Positions 43,920 to 54,665 of a stretch of DNA of 64,000 nt are shown in pieces; within the stretch, counting starts at the first letter, position 1; each line of letters begins with the position of its first letter. The notes under the pieces are model-generated. The model ran no database searches, was not told where the DNA came from, and worked only from the letters and a program-made list of their open reading frames with translations. This stretch comes from Periconia sp. R9002 (lineage: Eukaryota; Ascomycota; Dothideomycetes; Pleosporales; Periconiaceae), in the NCBI GenBank assembly GCA_023627715.1, contig JAMAHW010000002.1:868001-932000 (forward strand), read 5' to 3'. Made by a program: the position numbers and the translations under genes.

Positions 43920-44747
43920 TCAACAACTTCTTTTCGCAGCACTCTCTTCAATTGGTCCTTCGCTCTTCCTCTTGACGCCAGTCGAACCCTGGCTTCCAAA
44001 ACTCGAACTTCGACTCATAGGCGGCGTCATCGCCATTGGATGTGGAGGAGGAGTTTGCGCGTGAATTGAGAATCCAAGCCCTGGCGGTGGTGGTGGAGGA
44101 GCTGCTGTCGAAACATGGGCTCCCGCTGTTGAAGTCCGGTTTGCATTCATCTGATGATGCTGCTGTTGCTGTTGCTGCTGGGCGGCGAGAGCTTGATTTC
44201 GCTGCGCGATTTGCATGTGCCGTGCTATGTCGCCCAAGCCAGGTCCTACGATGTTTCGGTCACCGACTACGGTGGCGCCGCAGTTGATGTTGATGATCAT
44301 CTTCGGGGTCTTTCTGGCGTGGTACTGTCTCTCGTTGTGCGGCTGTGGCGAGAGCCTTGGCGACGGAGTATGTACCTGTCCCGGGCTTTCAGGGTGCTCT
44401 TGCTGTTGTTGTGATGCTGTTTGGGGTGGATTGCCGGATACTAGCATAGCTACCAGGCTCGCTATGCGTCCGCTATCCATTTGCGCGATACTGATGATAT
44501 TGCCATGGCCTCGGATCTGGGTCGAAGCATTGACATTTATCTCTGGAGTTTCCTCTTCTTCCTTGTTGTCTTCTGGGCCGTAGGAGTTGTGCATATCGTC
44601 GTTGGGACTAGGATTCATGACAGTGTGGTAAGCTGGGGGAGGTGGCATATTAGAAGTCGACTCCGTATTTCGATTACCTCGTCGAGAATCGGAGAGAATA
44701 GTATTGAGTTTTGCGTTCTGCAAACTCATGATGCGTGATGGATCCAT
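43920..44747 (-). CDS. Unknown protein with a duplicated 17-residue motif and polyQ
   Basis: Intronless frame of 275 residues starting MDPSRIMSLQNAKLNTILSD. No named family recognised. Two short beta-like segments resemble each other: residues 70-86, INVNASTQIRGHGNIIS, and residues 152-168, INI-NCGATVVGDRNIVG, sharing IN(V/I)N, a Thr region, G and NI(I/V). A helical bit (DSGRIASLVAMLVSG) follows the first copy, and GLGDIARHMQIAQRNQALAA follows the second. Between and around them are Pro/Gln-rich segments; a CAG-type tract encodes seven Gln near residue 190, followed by HHQ and later six Pro. The C terminus KRKSEGPIEESAAKRSC contains a likely nuclear localisation signal (VKRK). Probably nuclear; function unknown. 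Confidence 0.75.
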   Translation of the reverse strand: MDPSRIMSLQNAKLNTILSDSRRGNRNTESTSNMPPPPAYHTVMNPSPNDDMHNSYGPEDNKEEEETPEINVNASTQIRGHGNIISIAQMDSGRIASLVAMLVSGNPPQTASQQQQEHPESPGQVHTPSPRLSPQPHNERQYHARKTPKMIININCGATVVGDRNIVGPGLGDIARHMQIAQRNQALAAQQQQQQQHHQMNANRTSTAGAHVSTAAPPPPPPGLGFSIHAQTPPPHPMAMTPPMSRSSSFGSQGSTGVKRKSEGPIEESAAKRSC

Positions 44748-46247
44748 GTATATGTGTGTATACGGAAATTTTGGCTAACCCGGGAATTATCGTGGTACAG
44801 GTTCGACAGTGGCGTGATGCTGGGGTGAGTAACTTCAGGTAGTGGTGACAGTTCGTGGGCGTAATTCCTCAAAGACGGTGGGTTCCGACGTTAAAACCTG
44901 TCTTACTCCTGCTGTCGGCAATGGAGTCGGTAGGTAGATTTCTGTATTTTTGTTGATTTATTTCTCTTGGGTGAGGTTTGCCTAGCCTACGTAATGGGTA
45001 GATGAAAATCCGGGATTCGCTTTCAGCAGCGTGGCAGTACCTAGTACGCGAAAAAAGGTTCTTTCAGCCAGAAATTACTCTCAGACTCTTTCAGAAGTGT
45101 AAAAGATATGTATCCGCCTGAGTAGGTGCAATGACAAGTACATAGAATATCGCAATGTAGTCTGCAAGAACCAAATGATGGATTCCAAAGGTATATATAT
45201 GTACTGATCATAAGTACATACCCATTCCTACGCCAGCCATATATTCCACACCTCTTATTGACAGTTTCTGAAACGCGAACACAATAGCAAGCCCTCATGC
45301 AAAAACTGCCGGCTATTGTACTCACCACCACAATAGGGTAGAGTTTCACACACTAGCCGCTCTAGGAAATGGGCCCATGTAGACTTCAGCTTGCATGCGA
45401 GATCGCATGAACCACCAGTTGGACGTCTCGCAGCAGATAATTCAACGAACCGTTCTTTTTGCGCATAACAATGTAGCACAACACCCTTTTCCAACCCGCG
45501 ATCGCAAATCTACAAACTTGAAAACTACAATCCGATTCGTGGACAATAGTCGAGAACCGTGGGGAAGCAACTGTCTGTGAGAGGACTTGAATAAAGCACA
45601 TTCTAAGTTCGTAATGCAGTGGGAAAATGCCATCAGTCTGTGTTCAGGAATTTCATTTAGCGGGATAATAGTAAGATAAAATCGTCCGTATTGTTACCCG
45701 AATGAGTACACAATAAGGAGTGAATAGGAAGTGAATGGGATTTGCCAAGACTACACAACAATACAAAGGTGTAATACATGCTTGCTATTGTTCTCGACAC
45801 GCCAGTGAGTCATCTGACACGCTATTTCTGTAGAATGGTCTGGATATAGTCACCAACCCACAATGCTACTGATGTGATGGTCACGCCTTTAATCTATATT
45901 GAAATAGAAAAACGTACAGACGTGATCTCATCCGACATTTCGATGCCGCCACCCCCTGTTCCATTAAGACAACCAGCTGTGAATTTGGAGGCTCCCCATG
46001 GTGCAGACATCCGAGGACGTGCAATCCTATCGAGAGCATGTTACGAATACATGTGGAACGTAGCTATCCAACTGACCCCGTTTTATATCCATTACCAAAG
46101 GCCAATAAAGTTCCGTCCTTACGCCACGCTGAGAAATGCTGCAAACAACAAGATACACACGTTCCAGCTGCAGTATGCAGTGCCTATTGCAAGCATACCC
46201 TTACAGTGGAGCGAGGCTTGTATGAATATGAGAGAAACAATAAGGCG
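44748..46247. other. Intergenic, 1.5 kb
   Basis: No gene I can support. The open frames around 45874-46445 on the plus strand lack motifs and partly overlap the Snf5 3' exon. Confidence 0.45.
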
Positions 46248-48060
46248 CTACCTTGGTTGATAAGTTATTCTCACGTCGTGAGGCCGATCATACAGAAACA
46301 GATTCTCCGACCATGGTGGGAGCTTTTTGTCCCTTTCGTAGAGATAGCCGCAGTTGTTGCAAAGACTTCGCGGTCCTCTCGGTCCGTCGCGAACAGCCCA
46401 GACGGCAGATCCCCAGACCAAACAATGTGCGCATCGCCAAGCTAGTCGCTCTCTGTGTCTAGTCAGCGATGTGTAATGAAAATGAACGTAGGCTTTCAAC
46501 TCACCCTTCTTGCAGACCGTTTCCTTGGCCCCCATAGCCTGCACCGGAATCTGGGGTATCTCGTCCAACAGGACTGAGACTCCTAAACCGCCTCTTCTTT
46601 TTGCTTCGTTCGCCGCGACCCATGTTCTCCTGTTGCTCCGGATTGGCGAAGAAGTCGTTTTGTGGCGTACCAGACATATTGGCTGTAGATGAGAATCTTG
46701 CAGTGTCTCTTCTCAGCCTTCGGATCTCTCTCTCCCGATCGCCCTCCCGTTTTTCGATTTCCTCTTTCGAAAGTATTTCGACCTTGGGCTCCCATTCGTC
46801 ACACAGATGCTCTTGATCGTATCTCCAACCCGCACCGCTCGTTACGTCGGCAGCATCGTTGTCGATTTCGCCATCGCCGACCAGGCCTCCGTTTTCGCAA
46901 ACCTCCTTTTTCAAGCGGAGGGTAGCCTCGTATATAGCGTGAGTGAGGGCTGGGATCCACTCCCCTGCCAACCCTATATCGGCACAAGTGACCTTAGCGA
47001 ACATTTCCGCGAACCCTGGTGGATGTAGCAAGGACCATTCGAACTTGTCGCTGTAAAGTCTATTCATCAAGTTTATGTTCAATGATACAATGCATCTATA
47101 TGTGTCATCCGGATTGTGAAGATCTTCTGGGTGTAGCGAGGTGGCTGTCGCGGTAATACCATTAGGAATTGTTGCTGGTGTTGACGTGCCTCCTGTTTGG
47201 GTGGTGCCGTTTGGCACCGGAGTTGCAGCGCCATTCGTTGCACTTATTGCAGGTGTTGAAGTACCTGCTCGTGATAGCGCAGGTTGTACAGATTTTGTCA
47301 GGGTTCCGTCCATGTTAGGTGATGCCGCCGAGTGAAAGAGAGGATGGAGAGCAACGCCTGCATATTCTTCGAGTTGTGTCCGGATTTGACTGGCAATGTT
47401 GTGTATCAGCTGAGGCTTTCGGTCTGCAGGTAGATCCAGCTCATCAACGAACACTTTAGCGAATTGATCGGGGGTTGTCAAAGCTTCGTGCAGATTCCAC
47501 AAGAACGAGTCTTTGAGGCGATACATGGGTGTAACGTCTGGTTGTTTGTAGGCGGGTAAAGACTCGTCGATGCCGAATTCGCGCGCATTGGATGGCATGG
47601 GGAGGGGAGCTTCTGGTCGGAAGGACGGAATGTCCAAATCTATGCGAATGGGAATCAGCACCACCGGTAGAGCGGCCTGCACCTGGACTTGTTTTTCGGT
47701 GCGAGTGTGTTTCGGTCTCCCCATCCAATCTCGCCAGATACCCTGTACTTCGACGGGCGCAGTAAGTTCTTTCCCCAACGCAGCTATTTGGGTAGCCCTA
47801 TCCAGTGTAGTCTCATCCCTTCTCAAACTTCGCAGTCCGGTTGCGCGTCGGGGGCCTTCGCTGTCTTCGAAGTCTTCGTCATCGAAGCCATCTTCAGCGT
47901 AGCTGACCACGGCAGTTCCGCGTTTCGTCGTTCGCGGTGGCAGGGTGTTGGCAGCCGGGACAATGGGCGATATAAGAGAGTTTCCATAGGAGCGCAGGCG
48001 GGGCGCATAACTTGAGATGAAAGCCTGCGGGGGCGCCGTTTTCCCTGTTGCGGTGAACAT
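46248..48060 (-). CDS. sfh1/snf5: SNF5/INI1 family chromatin-remodelling subunit with C-terminal zinc finger
   Basis: Core subunit of SWI/SNF or RSC remodelling complexes. Exon 1 (48060-46505) and exon 2 (46458-46248) give 588 residues; the intron 46504-46459 joins QEG to HRERLAWRC in frame. The N terminus has TATGKTAPPQAFISSYAPRL and SYGNSLISPIVP. SNF5 repeat 1 is FLWNLHEALTTPDQFAKVFV followed by DELDLPADRKPQLIHNIASQ. After a Thr/Ala/Pro-rich linker, repeat 2 is RCIVSLNINLMNRLYSDKFE followed by WSLLHPPGFAEMFAKVTCAD. The second exon is a GATA-like finger: CAHCLVWGSAVWAVRDGPRG then PRSLCNNCGYLYERDKKLPP, known at the C terminus of fungal Snf5-like proteins. Whether it serves SWI/SNF or RSC is not decidable here. 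Confidence 0.95.
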
Positions 48061-49352
48061 ATCTGCCCTCGTGGATCACGCGTCGTTCAGAATTGACAAA
48101 ATATGGTGATGGAAGCTTGGAAAAGCTCGCGAGCAGACGCGTCGCAACCGTCGCGCGCACCAAAGGACAACCAACAAGAGGCCTATCGAGTGGCAGGATG
48201 GAAGCAAAGAGGCAAATTGGAACGTGGGTATCCCTTACTTAGGCTACCGATCTGTTGACGTTGTAACACATGTTCCTATCCTGGCGATGAGATAGATTCC
48301 CTTTCGATTCCCGTTGCTCTGGGGTAATGTGCCAAGACCACCATTCCGTATTCGACTTAGCACGTTTTACTGCTGCACCCATCACCACTTGCGCCCTCTT
48401 CACCGATTCGTACATGTACCTACATACATAGGTTTTTATCACCAAATATCACCATTCTCCGTAAAATAATCGTATGTCTTGGTCGTCACCCACTGAGGGA
48501 GCTTCCATGTTTGGCGTCGTCCAGTCGTCATGCGCTGCACTTTGCCGCTCGCTAACAGCGTCAAGATGAAGCGTTGTGGTTATAACCCGGCTCGTGTGAT
48601 GCCAAAGATGAGTGATAGGAAGAATCACATTCCCATGTCTAGACCGAAGCTGCTAATAGTGATTGGCAAGAGAGGCCGCTGTGCGTATACAATTCCATGG
48701 AACGATCTCGCAAACGTAACACCAAGCATCTTCAAAGATGACTGCGCGCTTCGCCGGTGGTGGTAGTGTTTCATGTTTCACCTTTCAGCGAATCTGCGCC
48801 ACTCATTACACGCCCAGCATCATCACTCTAAACGTCCTGCAGATTGAACTTCGACTGCCTTCCCAAACAATGTTTTCACACATGACCCTTGCGCGGCAAA
48901 GCAAATATTCGGGGACAATCGTTCATGCTATTGCATAATGGGCGCTAACGAAGAGTTCATAAAGCCTGCTGAGAGCCGTACATGGAAAGTAGCCTCGTGC
49001 AAACAGCATTCACTCACCTCAACGTTCCTTTCTCCATTGTACTTGCCCGGTGCAGGTATACAGTCATTCTCTCTTATTGTGCACCCTGATCGTGAAGCTA
49101 TTGTTTGCACGTTATTCAATACTTCTAGTCACTCATTGTCAACTCTATAAAAGGCTTCCCAGCACTTCCTTCCTTCCTTCCCGCAAACACACTTACCACA
49201 AGCACGCACGACGACAAACTCAAACTTTCAACCACCACATCATTACGAATCTACGACACTACATAACCACCTACAACGACCACCGCACACCTTCAGCCAT
49301 CCGGTCATTACAAACTACAACACGAACCAAGCGTTACGATACCACTTACAAG
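48061..49352. other. Divergent intergenic region, 1.3 kb
   Basis: Promoters of the Snf5 homologue and of the AA11 gene. The last 190 bp are a C/A-rich leader. No gene seen. Confidence 0.45.
49146..49152 (+). promoter_or_regulatory. TATA box of the AA11 LPMO gene
   Basis: TATAAAA lies 200 bp before the ATG at 49353, followed by a cttccttccttcc tract and a C/A-rich leader, as expected for a strongly inducible secreted-enzyme gene. Confidence 0.55.
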
Positions 49353-50483
49353 ATGTTCTTCTCTACAATCACCATCCTAGGGGCTTTCACGGCCTCTGCT
49401 GTGAATGCCCATATGATCATGGCAACGCCCAAGCCGTTCGGAAACCCTGACAACTCTCCCCTCTCTTCGGCGGGCACAAACTATCCTTGCAAGCTGACGG
49501 GGCCTGCTAGCGGGCTTGACTTCTCACAGAACCAATTCAAGGTTGGTGAAAATCAGACTCTGTCTTTCTCTGGTAGTGCTGTGCATGGAGGCGGATCTTG
49601 TCAGTTAGCAGTCACCATGGACAAGAACCCTAGTAAGACTAGCAAGTTCAAGGTCATCCACTCCATCGAGGGTGGCTGTCCAGGCACAACTGGCCCTGCG
49701 ACTTTCTCATTCCCTGTCCCCAAGGAACTTCCAAATGGCGAGGCTGTTTTCGCATGGACCTGGATCCCGCTCTTATCAGGTCAGAAAGAATTCTACATGA
49801 ATTGTGCCGCCATTACTATATCTGGAGGCTCTAGCGACACAAAGGGTCTTGATAGTCTACCTGACTTGGCTGTTACAAACGTCAAGCCTTTCTGTGATAC
49901 GCCGGAGGGCAATGTTTACAGCTTCCCCAACCCTGGCCAGTCTGTCCAACGAATTGACACTCCTGGACACAAACCCATTCCTGTGTGCCAGAACGGAGGT
50001 AGCTCTGGCGGTGCTCAGCCCAGCCCTGGAGCTCAACCTGGATCCGATGCAAGCCCATCTGCTGCGGCTCCCAACAACGGCCAGCCCGCCCCATCCCCTA
50101 GCCAAGCTCCAGCTGTATTTGCCCCAGGCGCATCCTCGCAAGTAGAAGCTTCCACCTCAACAATACGCACCCTCCAAACTGTCACTGCTTCTCCTGGAGC
50201 CCCCACGGGCGGCGCCTCTGCCGCACCCGCTCCTACTCCATCAGCTCAGCCCTCTGTACCTGATGCTCCCGCTACTCAACCATCTTCAGCTCCAGGTACC
50301 GGTACTGGCGATGCAGGCACATGCTCTACCGATGGCGCAATCGTTTGCCAGAGCGAGACTCAGTTTGGAATCTGCAACCATGGAAAAGTCACGTGGCAAG
50401 CTGTTGCAGCGGGCACCAAGTGCGCGGATGGCAAGATCACGAAACGCCACTTCACTCACCGTGCACGTCGTGCTTTCCACTAA
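49353..50483 (+). CDS. Secreted AA11 lytic polysaccharide monooxygenase with X278 module
   Basis: A copper enzyme that cleaves chitin oxidatively. Intronless, 376 residues. The signal peptide MFFSTITILGAFTASAVNA is followed by HMIMATPKPFG, so cleavage leaves the N-terminal His of the copper brace. The AA11 core shows NSPLSSAGTNYPCKL, GSAVHGGGSCQLAVTMDK with the second copper His, AVFAWTWIPLLSGQKEFYMN-C with the axial Tyr, and LPDLAVTNVKPFCDTPEGN. A Ser/Pro/Ala linker of about 110 residues leads to a C-terminal X278-type module (CSTDGAIVCQSETQFGICNH, then KCADGKI) known from AA11 enzymes and fungal chitinases. It ends basic (KRHFTHRARRAFH). No GPI signal. It probably acts on its own or other fungal walls, or insect chitin. 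Confidence 0.92.
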   Translation: MFFSTITILGAFTASAVNAHMIMATPKPFGNPDNSPLSSAGTNYPCKLTGPASGLDFSQNQFKVGENQTLSFSGSAVHGGGSCQLAVTMDKNPSKTSKFKVIHSIEGGCPGTTGPATFSFPVPKELPNGEAVFAWTWIPLLSGQKEFYMNCAAITISGGSSDTKGLDSLPDLAVTNVKPFCDTPEGNVYSFPNPGQSVQRIDTPGHKPIPVCQNGGSSGGAQPSPGAQPGSDASPSAAAPNNGQPAPSPSQAPAVFAPGASSQVEASTSTIRTLQTVTASPGAPTGGASAAPAPTPSAQPSVPDAPATQPSSAPGTGTGDAGTCSTDGAIVCQSETQFGICNHGKVTWQAVAAGTKCADGKITKRHFTHRARRAFH

Positions 50484-51430
50484 GCAGGTCGTCACACATT
50501 TGGGCCTTCAATCAGTCACTACATGCACAATGAGATTGCACGGGTGTATTGGGGTTTCATTCGTTTTTTATTTCCCGACAATCGCGCCGGCGCTTCACAC
50601 TCTTTAACATTCAGCTAGCTGTGAACATGATTTAGTGCGAGGTCTCCCGTCCGATTTGTGAGGATCAAGGTTACTGTAGATATTTTTGCATACCGACTGC
50701 CCCTGGTGGCAACAGTCCATACGAATAGGCGTTTGCATAGGCATTTGATGTTATCATGCTCAGGAATGAAAGCTCCAAATCTTCAAATTGGTCTAAACAT
50801 CGTGACTGATCGTGTGTGACTCGTTTTAACTATAGTGCATGTCTTAGCCAAGAACTACTAAGAGCTTTTTGATGTCGCGACGGCGGACATCACATGTTGG
50901 TAACAACAGTTATTCGTTTGCTCCTTTTGCCAATGTTAAAATTTTTTATTTATCTATTATTTATTATGACTAACTAGCTTTCCGTATATGTAACATCATT
51001 CTTCCGTGTTACGGACAATAAAATCATAGACGTGCGTGCCCCTTTGCCCTTACAGAAGCCCGCTATTGAGACAATGACATATTCTTTTTGGATTGTTCCT
51101 TGTTCGTCTATATGTAAATCGAAAATGGTCTGAACACTGCTTGAACAAAAGCTGAATTGCAAGATCTTTGTCTCGTTCTATTTATGGTGGGGCGACAGAC
51201 AGTACAATACTGTTTTGTTGTCGATATAATAATAGAACCTGCACAATGAATCGATGCTATTGTGATGGAAACCCTCCAGCAGCCACGATATAAAGCCATC
51301 TGTTCGCTCGATCTGTACAGTTTCAGAGAAGACTTCACACGTTCCATTTGCAATACGATATCCAACTTGACCTTCCATATCCACGTTTATTTTCCATACT
51401 TAACTTTTTCGAAAAGTTCCATACCACAAC
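50484..51430. other. Intergenic, 0.95 kb
   Basis: No gene seen; 50930-50990 is very A/T-rich. Confidence 0.4.
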
Positions 51431-52768
51431 ATGTCTCAAGACCAAACACCATCAACTTCCCGCTCCTCCTCTTCAACATCAGACCGCTCAGCAGCGTCCA
51501 CGCTTTCTCGACGTTCTCACCACTCCGAAGCACCACAAACATCTCCCTCCCGACCCGTCACGTCCAGTTCCTACATTTCAACCTCCACTGAATCAGACAT
51601 TTCTCCTGCTCATGATGAAGTCTACCGTATCCAAAGATGTCTGGACTACGTGCGTGAGTGCCATCAGCAAGGTCGTCAGCCTCAAGGCATGATTCGGTTT
51701 ACAATCCCGCGCTCGCTCGACCTCCTTCGTGAGGCAGTTCACAATGGAGAAGCAAGCTTGGTCCGCCAGGAAGTCGACACAGAAACCTATGAAATCGGTC
51801 TTGAACCTCTCCCGCAGCCCTTCCCGTCTGGTATCGCACCGACATGGTTCCATGGACTTGCCCCATCGCATGTGAGAGCAGGTCCAGGAGCGTCATCACC
51901 GGAGATCAGAAGGGCACAGGCTACGCTGAAGGGGACCCAGACGAGACGTAACACGACAATCAACAAGGATGGAGATGTAAAGACCGGACGGACAAGGAAA
52001 GAGGTCGAGATCCAGGCTAAATTGGCGGAGGGCGTAAGGAGGCAGCAGGCGGAAGAGAAGCCGCATGACTCTGATTCATCTTCCACGTCAGAAGAGAGCA
52101 GTGATGAAAGCGAGGATGAAGACATTCCTCATGCACAAAGCTCTGATAGTCATGATGACACCGAATATGAAGACAACAATAACAACAAGGATCAGAGTCA
52201 GTCAGAAGACGCATATACCGACAACGAAGGAGAATCTACTGATACAGACAACTCGCCACCCCGCAAAGCGGCTACTGCTACTACTTCACGCGCAGGCCGC
52301 CAAACCCAGAACTCGAAGAAGACAGTCGTTTTCATATCAAGCTCAGAGACTGACAGTTCGGAAAGGGTGAAAGCTCCTCGTCGCACACGCGCGATGCAGG
52401 CGAAACAGGCAAAGCAGGCTAAACCTGCTGCACCTGCGACCCGCAAGCGCCCGATTGTGGAGTCAGAAAGCTATGATGACAGTGAAGACGAAGTACCTGT
52501 AAACAAGAAGCGCAAGGTCGCGACAGCTGCTCAGCAAGCTACCAATACTCGAGCTAGAAATACCACTACCGCTCGTCGCGATGCTCCTGCCCGTCGTGGC
52601 GCTCCCGCTCAGCGTGGCGCTCCTGCTGGTCGTGGTGCTCGCGGTGGTCGTGGTGGCCGTGCTCGTCCTGGTGCTCCTGCTCGTGCGGCTCCTGCTCGTG
52701 CGGCTCCTGCTCCTACTGCTACTGTTCCCCATACTGGTCGTGCGACACGGTCGGGTAGGGAGTATTGA
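51431..52768 (+). CDS. Disordered acidic and Arg/Gly/Ala-rich protein, unknown function
   Basis: Intronless frame of 445 residues; ATG context cacaacATGt. It starts with a Ser-rich tail, then a possibly folded segment DEVYRIQRCLDYVRECHQQG and MIRFTIPRSLDLLREAVHNG, residues about 60-110. The middle is acidic and Ser-rich (SSTSEESSDESEDEDIP), with several casein-kinase-like SDSE/SEDE sites. The C-terminal 120 residues are basic: basic clusters RKRPIVES and VNKKRKVATA are likely nuclear signals, followed by GAP-R repeats (RRGAPAQRGAPAGRGARGG) and RAAPARAAPA. The composition suggests a nuclear chromatin- or RNA-associated protein. No known domain seen. The C-terminal tract is encoded by a degenerate GCTCCTGCTCGT-like repeat. 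Confidence 0.7.
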   Translation: MSQDQTPSTSRSSSSTSDRSAASTLSRRSHHSEAPQTSPSRPVTSSSYISTSTESDISPAHDEVYRIQRCLDYVRECHQQGRQPQGMIRFTIPRSLDLLREAVHNGEASLVRQEVDTETYEIGLEPLPQPFPSGIAPTWFHGLAPSHVRAGPGASSPEIRRAQATLKGTQTRRNTTINKDGDVKTGRTRKEVEIQAKLAEGVRRQQAEEKPHDSDSSSTSEESSDESEDEDIPHAQSSDSHDDTEYEDNNNNKDQSQSEDAYTDNEGESTDTDNSPPRKAATATTSRAGRQTQNSKKTVVFISSSETDSSERVKAPRRTRAMQAKQAKQAKPAAPATRKRPIVESESYDDSEDEVPVNKKRKVATAAQQATNTRARNTTTARRDAPARRGAPAQRGAPAGRGARGGRGGRARPGAPARAAPARAAPAPTATVPHTGRATRSGREY

Positions 52769-53106
52769 ATACGTTTTGATGGATTGAATGCTCATATAGC
52801 ATACCTGGTAGGTCAATGATGTATTTTATAAGTTAGATGATAATGCATTTTTGTATGTTTACTTGAACCATGGACAATTTCAAAGTACCTTAGCCCTCCA
52901 ACGGGTTATGTGTGAATTGTGAGGATAAAAGAGTTAGCTGTTAGACATATCAATTCTACTTGATGAATTGCAACTTTGGTCGTTTTTCGTCTAGTGATAA
53001 CAGGCTGACATATGTTCTACATTTGTACTTGTAGAGGATGGAGTATATTACAAAGATGAAGATAGTACATTTTGATATACCAAATATAATCCCGGACCAA
53101 AACTCA
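52769..53106. other. Intergenic between convergent genes
   Basis: A/T-rich, 0.34 kb, nothing seen. Confidence 0.4.
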
Positions 53107-54167
53107 TCATCTCAATCTTCCACTTGGCCTCAGTACAGTTGCAGCACTTCTAGAGTACACCATAAAGCCAACAAAAACTGCTGTAACCATGACCAACATC
53201 GCACCGCCCGAGATATGGATAACAGGCTGCTCGTAAAAAGTATGCTTCTTCTCCACAGATATTGGCTGCTCCACCTTCTTCTCCGTATTCTGATCGGCTT
53301 CCTCTCTTTTCTCTGGAACCTGGATGTAGTCTTGCACCAGTAGATCTCTGGAATCGCTTAGGTCAACCCATTCTCTTTCGCTTCCTCCAGTATCTAGTGG
53401 ATTCGCTATGTTCAATGGGCCAAAAGGACCCTCCCTCTTAACACCATCGGGCAACCAAGTATCCAATGTCCGTGATGGCAGGCTCCTGAAGACAAGTGCC
53501 ATCCACATCTCTATCACATTGAGTAGTAAGTCTGGACAATCCATCCCCGGTAAGGCGTGGTTCCCCGTATTTGGAGACGGAAGAAGGGCAATTATGCCGA
53601 AGACATTGAAGATTGATTGCTGCATAGCATGATAGTGAAGAGAGGGGTTATCGCGGCGGTAGCGGAAGTTCCAGTGTTGAGCGATACGAATGCGGAGATT
53701 GTGACTTTGACCGACGTAAATTCGTGTCTGTTTATTGAGGCCGTGCATTGCACTAAAGTACACACCACGGTTATCAGACTTCAGATCACCACCTACTAGC
53801 TTAAGTCTGTAGATGTGTGAGTCATGAAACATGTCGTGAAGCGGAAATTTTAAGGATATATAGCTTACGCATCAAGATTCGGCCTCCCTTCCAAGAACCT
53901 CCAGACAAATGGTCTGACACAGGACAAGCAAAACTCATCGAGATTGGTATGTCGCTCTACTAGTCCGCCATACCGCTCGTAATATTTCGATCCAGGCTCT
54001 TTCAGTTTACCGAGCAGGTCATGTAAAATATTCACTGCTTCTTGCTGCGCAAAGGATAAGTTTCCCAGAAAATCGCTCATTGTACTTCGAGGCGAGGCTG
54101 AATATGATGATCCAAGATGAAGTTCGTATGAAGATGAATGACTAGTAGACTGTCCAGATTCCATCAT
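53107..54167 (-). CDS. GIY-YIG-like domain protein with C-terminal membrane anchor
   Basis: Exons 54167-53869 and 53806-53107 give 332 residues; the intron 53868-53807 is in frame. Residues 1-100 are helical (LSFAQQEAVNILHDLLGKLK, NLDEFCLSCVRPFVWRFLEG). Residues about 113-205 resemble a GIY-YIG nuclease: GVYFSAM (114-116 GVY), IYVGQSHNLRIRIAQHW (130-132 YVG, the likely catalytic Arg at 138 or 140, His144) and LLLNVIEMWMALVF with Glu199 at the place of the metal-binding Glu. A linker with many Glu/Lys follows, and residues about 305-323 (GAMLVMVTAVFVGFMVYS) are a membrane segment close to the C terminus, ending RPSGRLR. So it looks tail-anchored with the domain in the cytosol. Enzymatic activity is not shown; the fold call is by eye. 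Confidence 0.7.
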
Positions 54168-54665
54168 TATATGGCAATGGTTTCCAAAGAGATGGTGATG
54201 GATCCTTTAGGCACCGCCGCCTTATTTGGTTTAGCGCCGAGGCAACAGGGAGGCAAAAGGTCTGAACCGCAAGGAAAGAAACTGAAATTCAAAAGAATAG
54301 GAAACTGCATCGGTTGCTGCCTAGTCATCAACTGTGGTCGAGGAAGCTAGTAAACGCAGTATTCCTTGTTTCAGTAGCGATCGTTTTGTCGAACGTGGTT
54401 GGTTGTTGGTTGCTGCGATGAGATGAAGTCAAAACAAGCGCGGCTAAGTAACTAGCTGGTTAATTGCGCTAAGGAATCGATCTCCGTTAGGCAAAAGAGA
54501 CCCATGGGTCGTACCATCAAAACTATGCCAGTTCTAGCCCACAAGATTCTCTTCTCGCAGCCGACAGAAGTCTCTAAGACAATTATCAATCTTTGTGCGG
54601 AGCGAAGTAATGCCCGAAGCAATTCTGCCAGCTATAGCCGTATGAACGTTGACTCCAGTTTCGAT
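54168..54665. other. Intergenic, 0.5 kb
   Basis: Promoter of the GIY-YIG-like gene and 3' flank of the F-box gene. No gene seen. Confidence 0.4.

Noticed and set aside
45874..46445. Two plus-strand open frames of about 130 codons
   Set aside because: No conserved features; they overlap the antisense of the Snf5 zinc-finger exon, which is clearly coding.
52065..52370. 101-codon frame inside the disordered protein gene
   Set aside because: A shadow of the acidic Ser-rich repeat in another frame.
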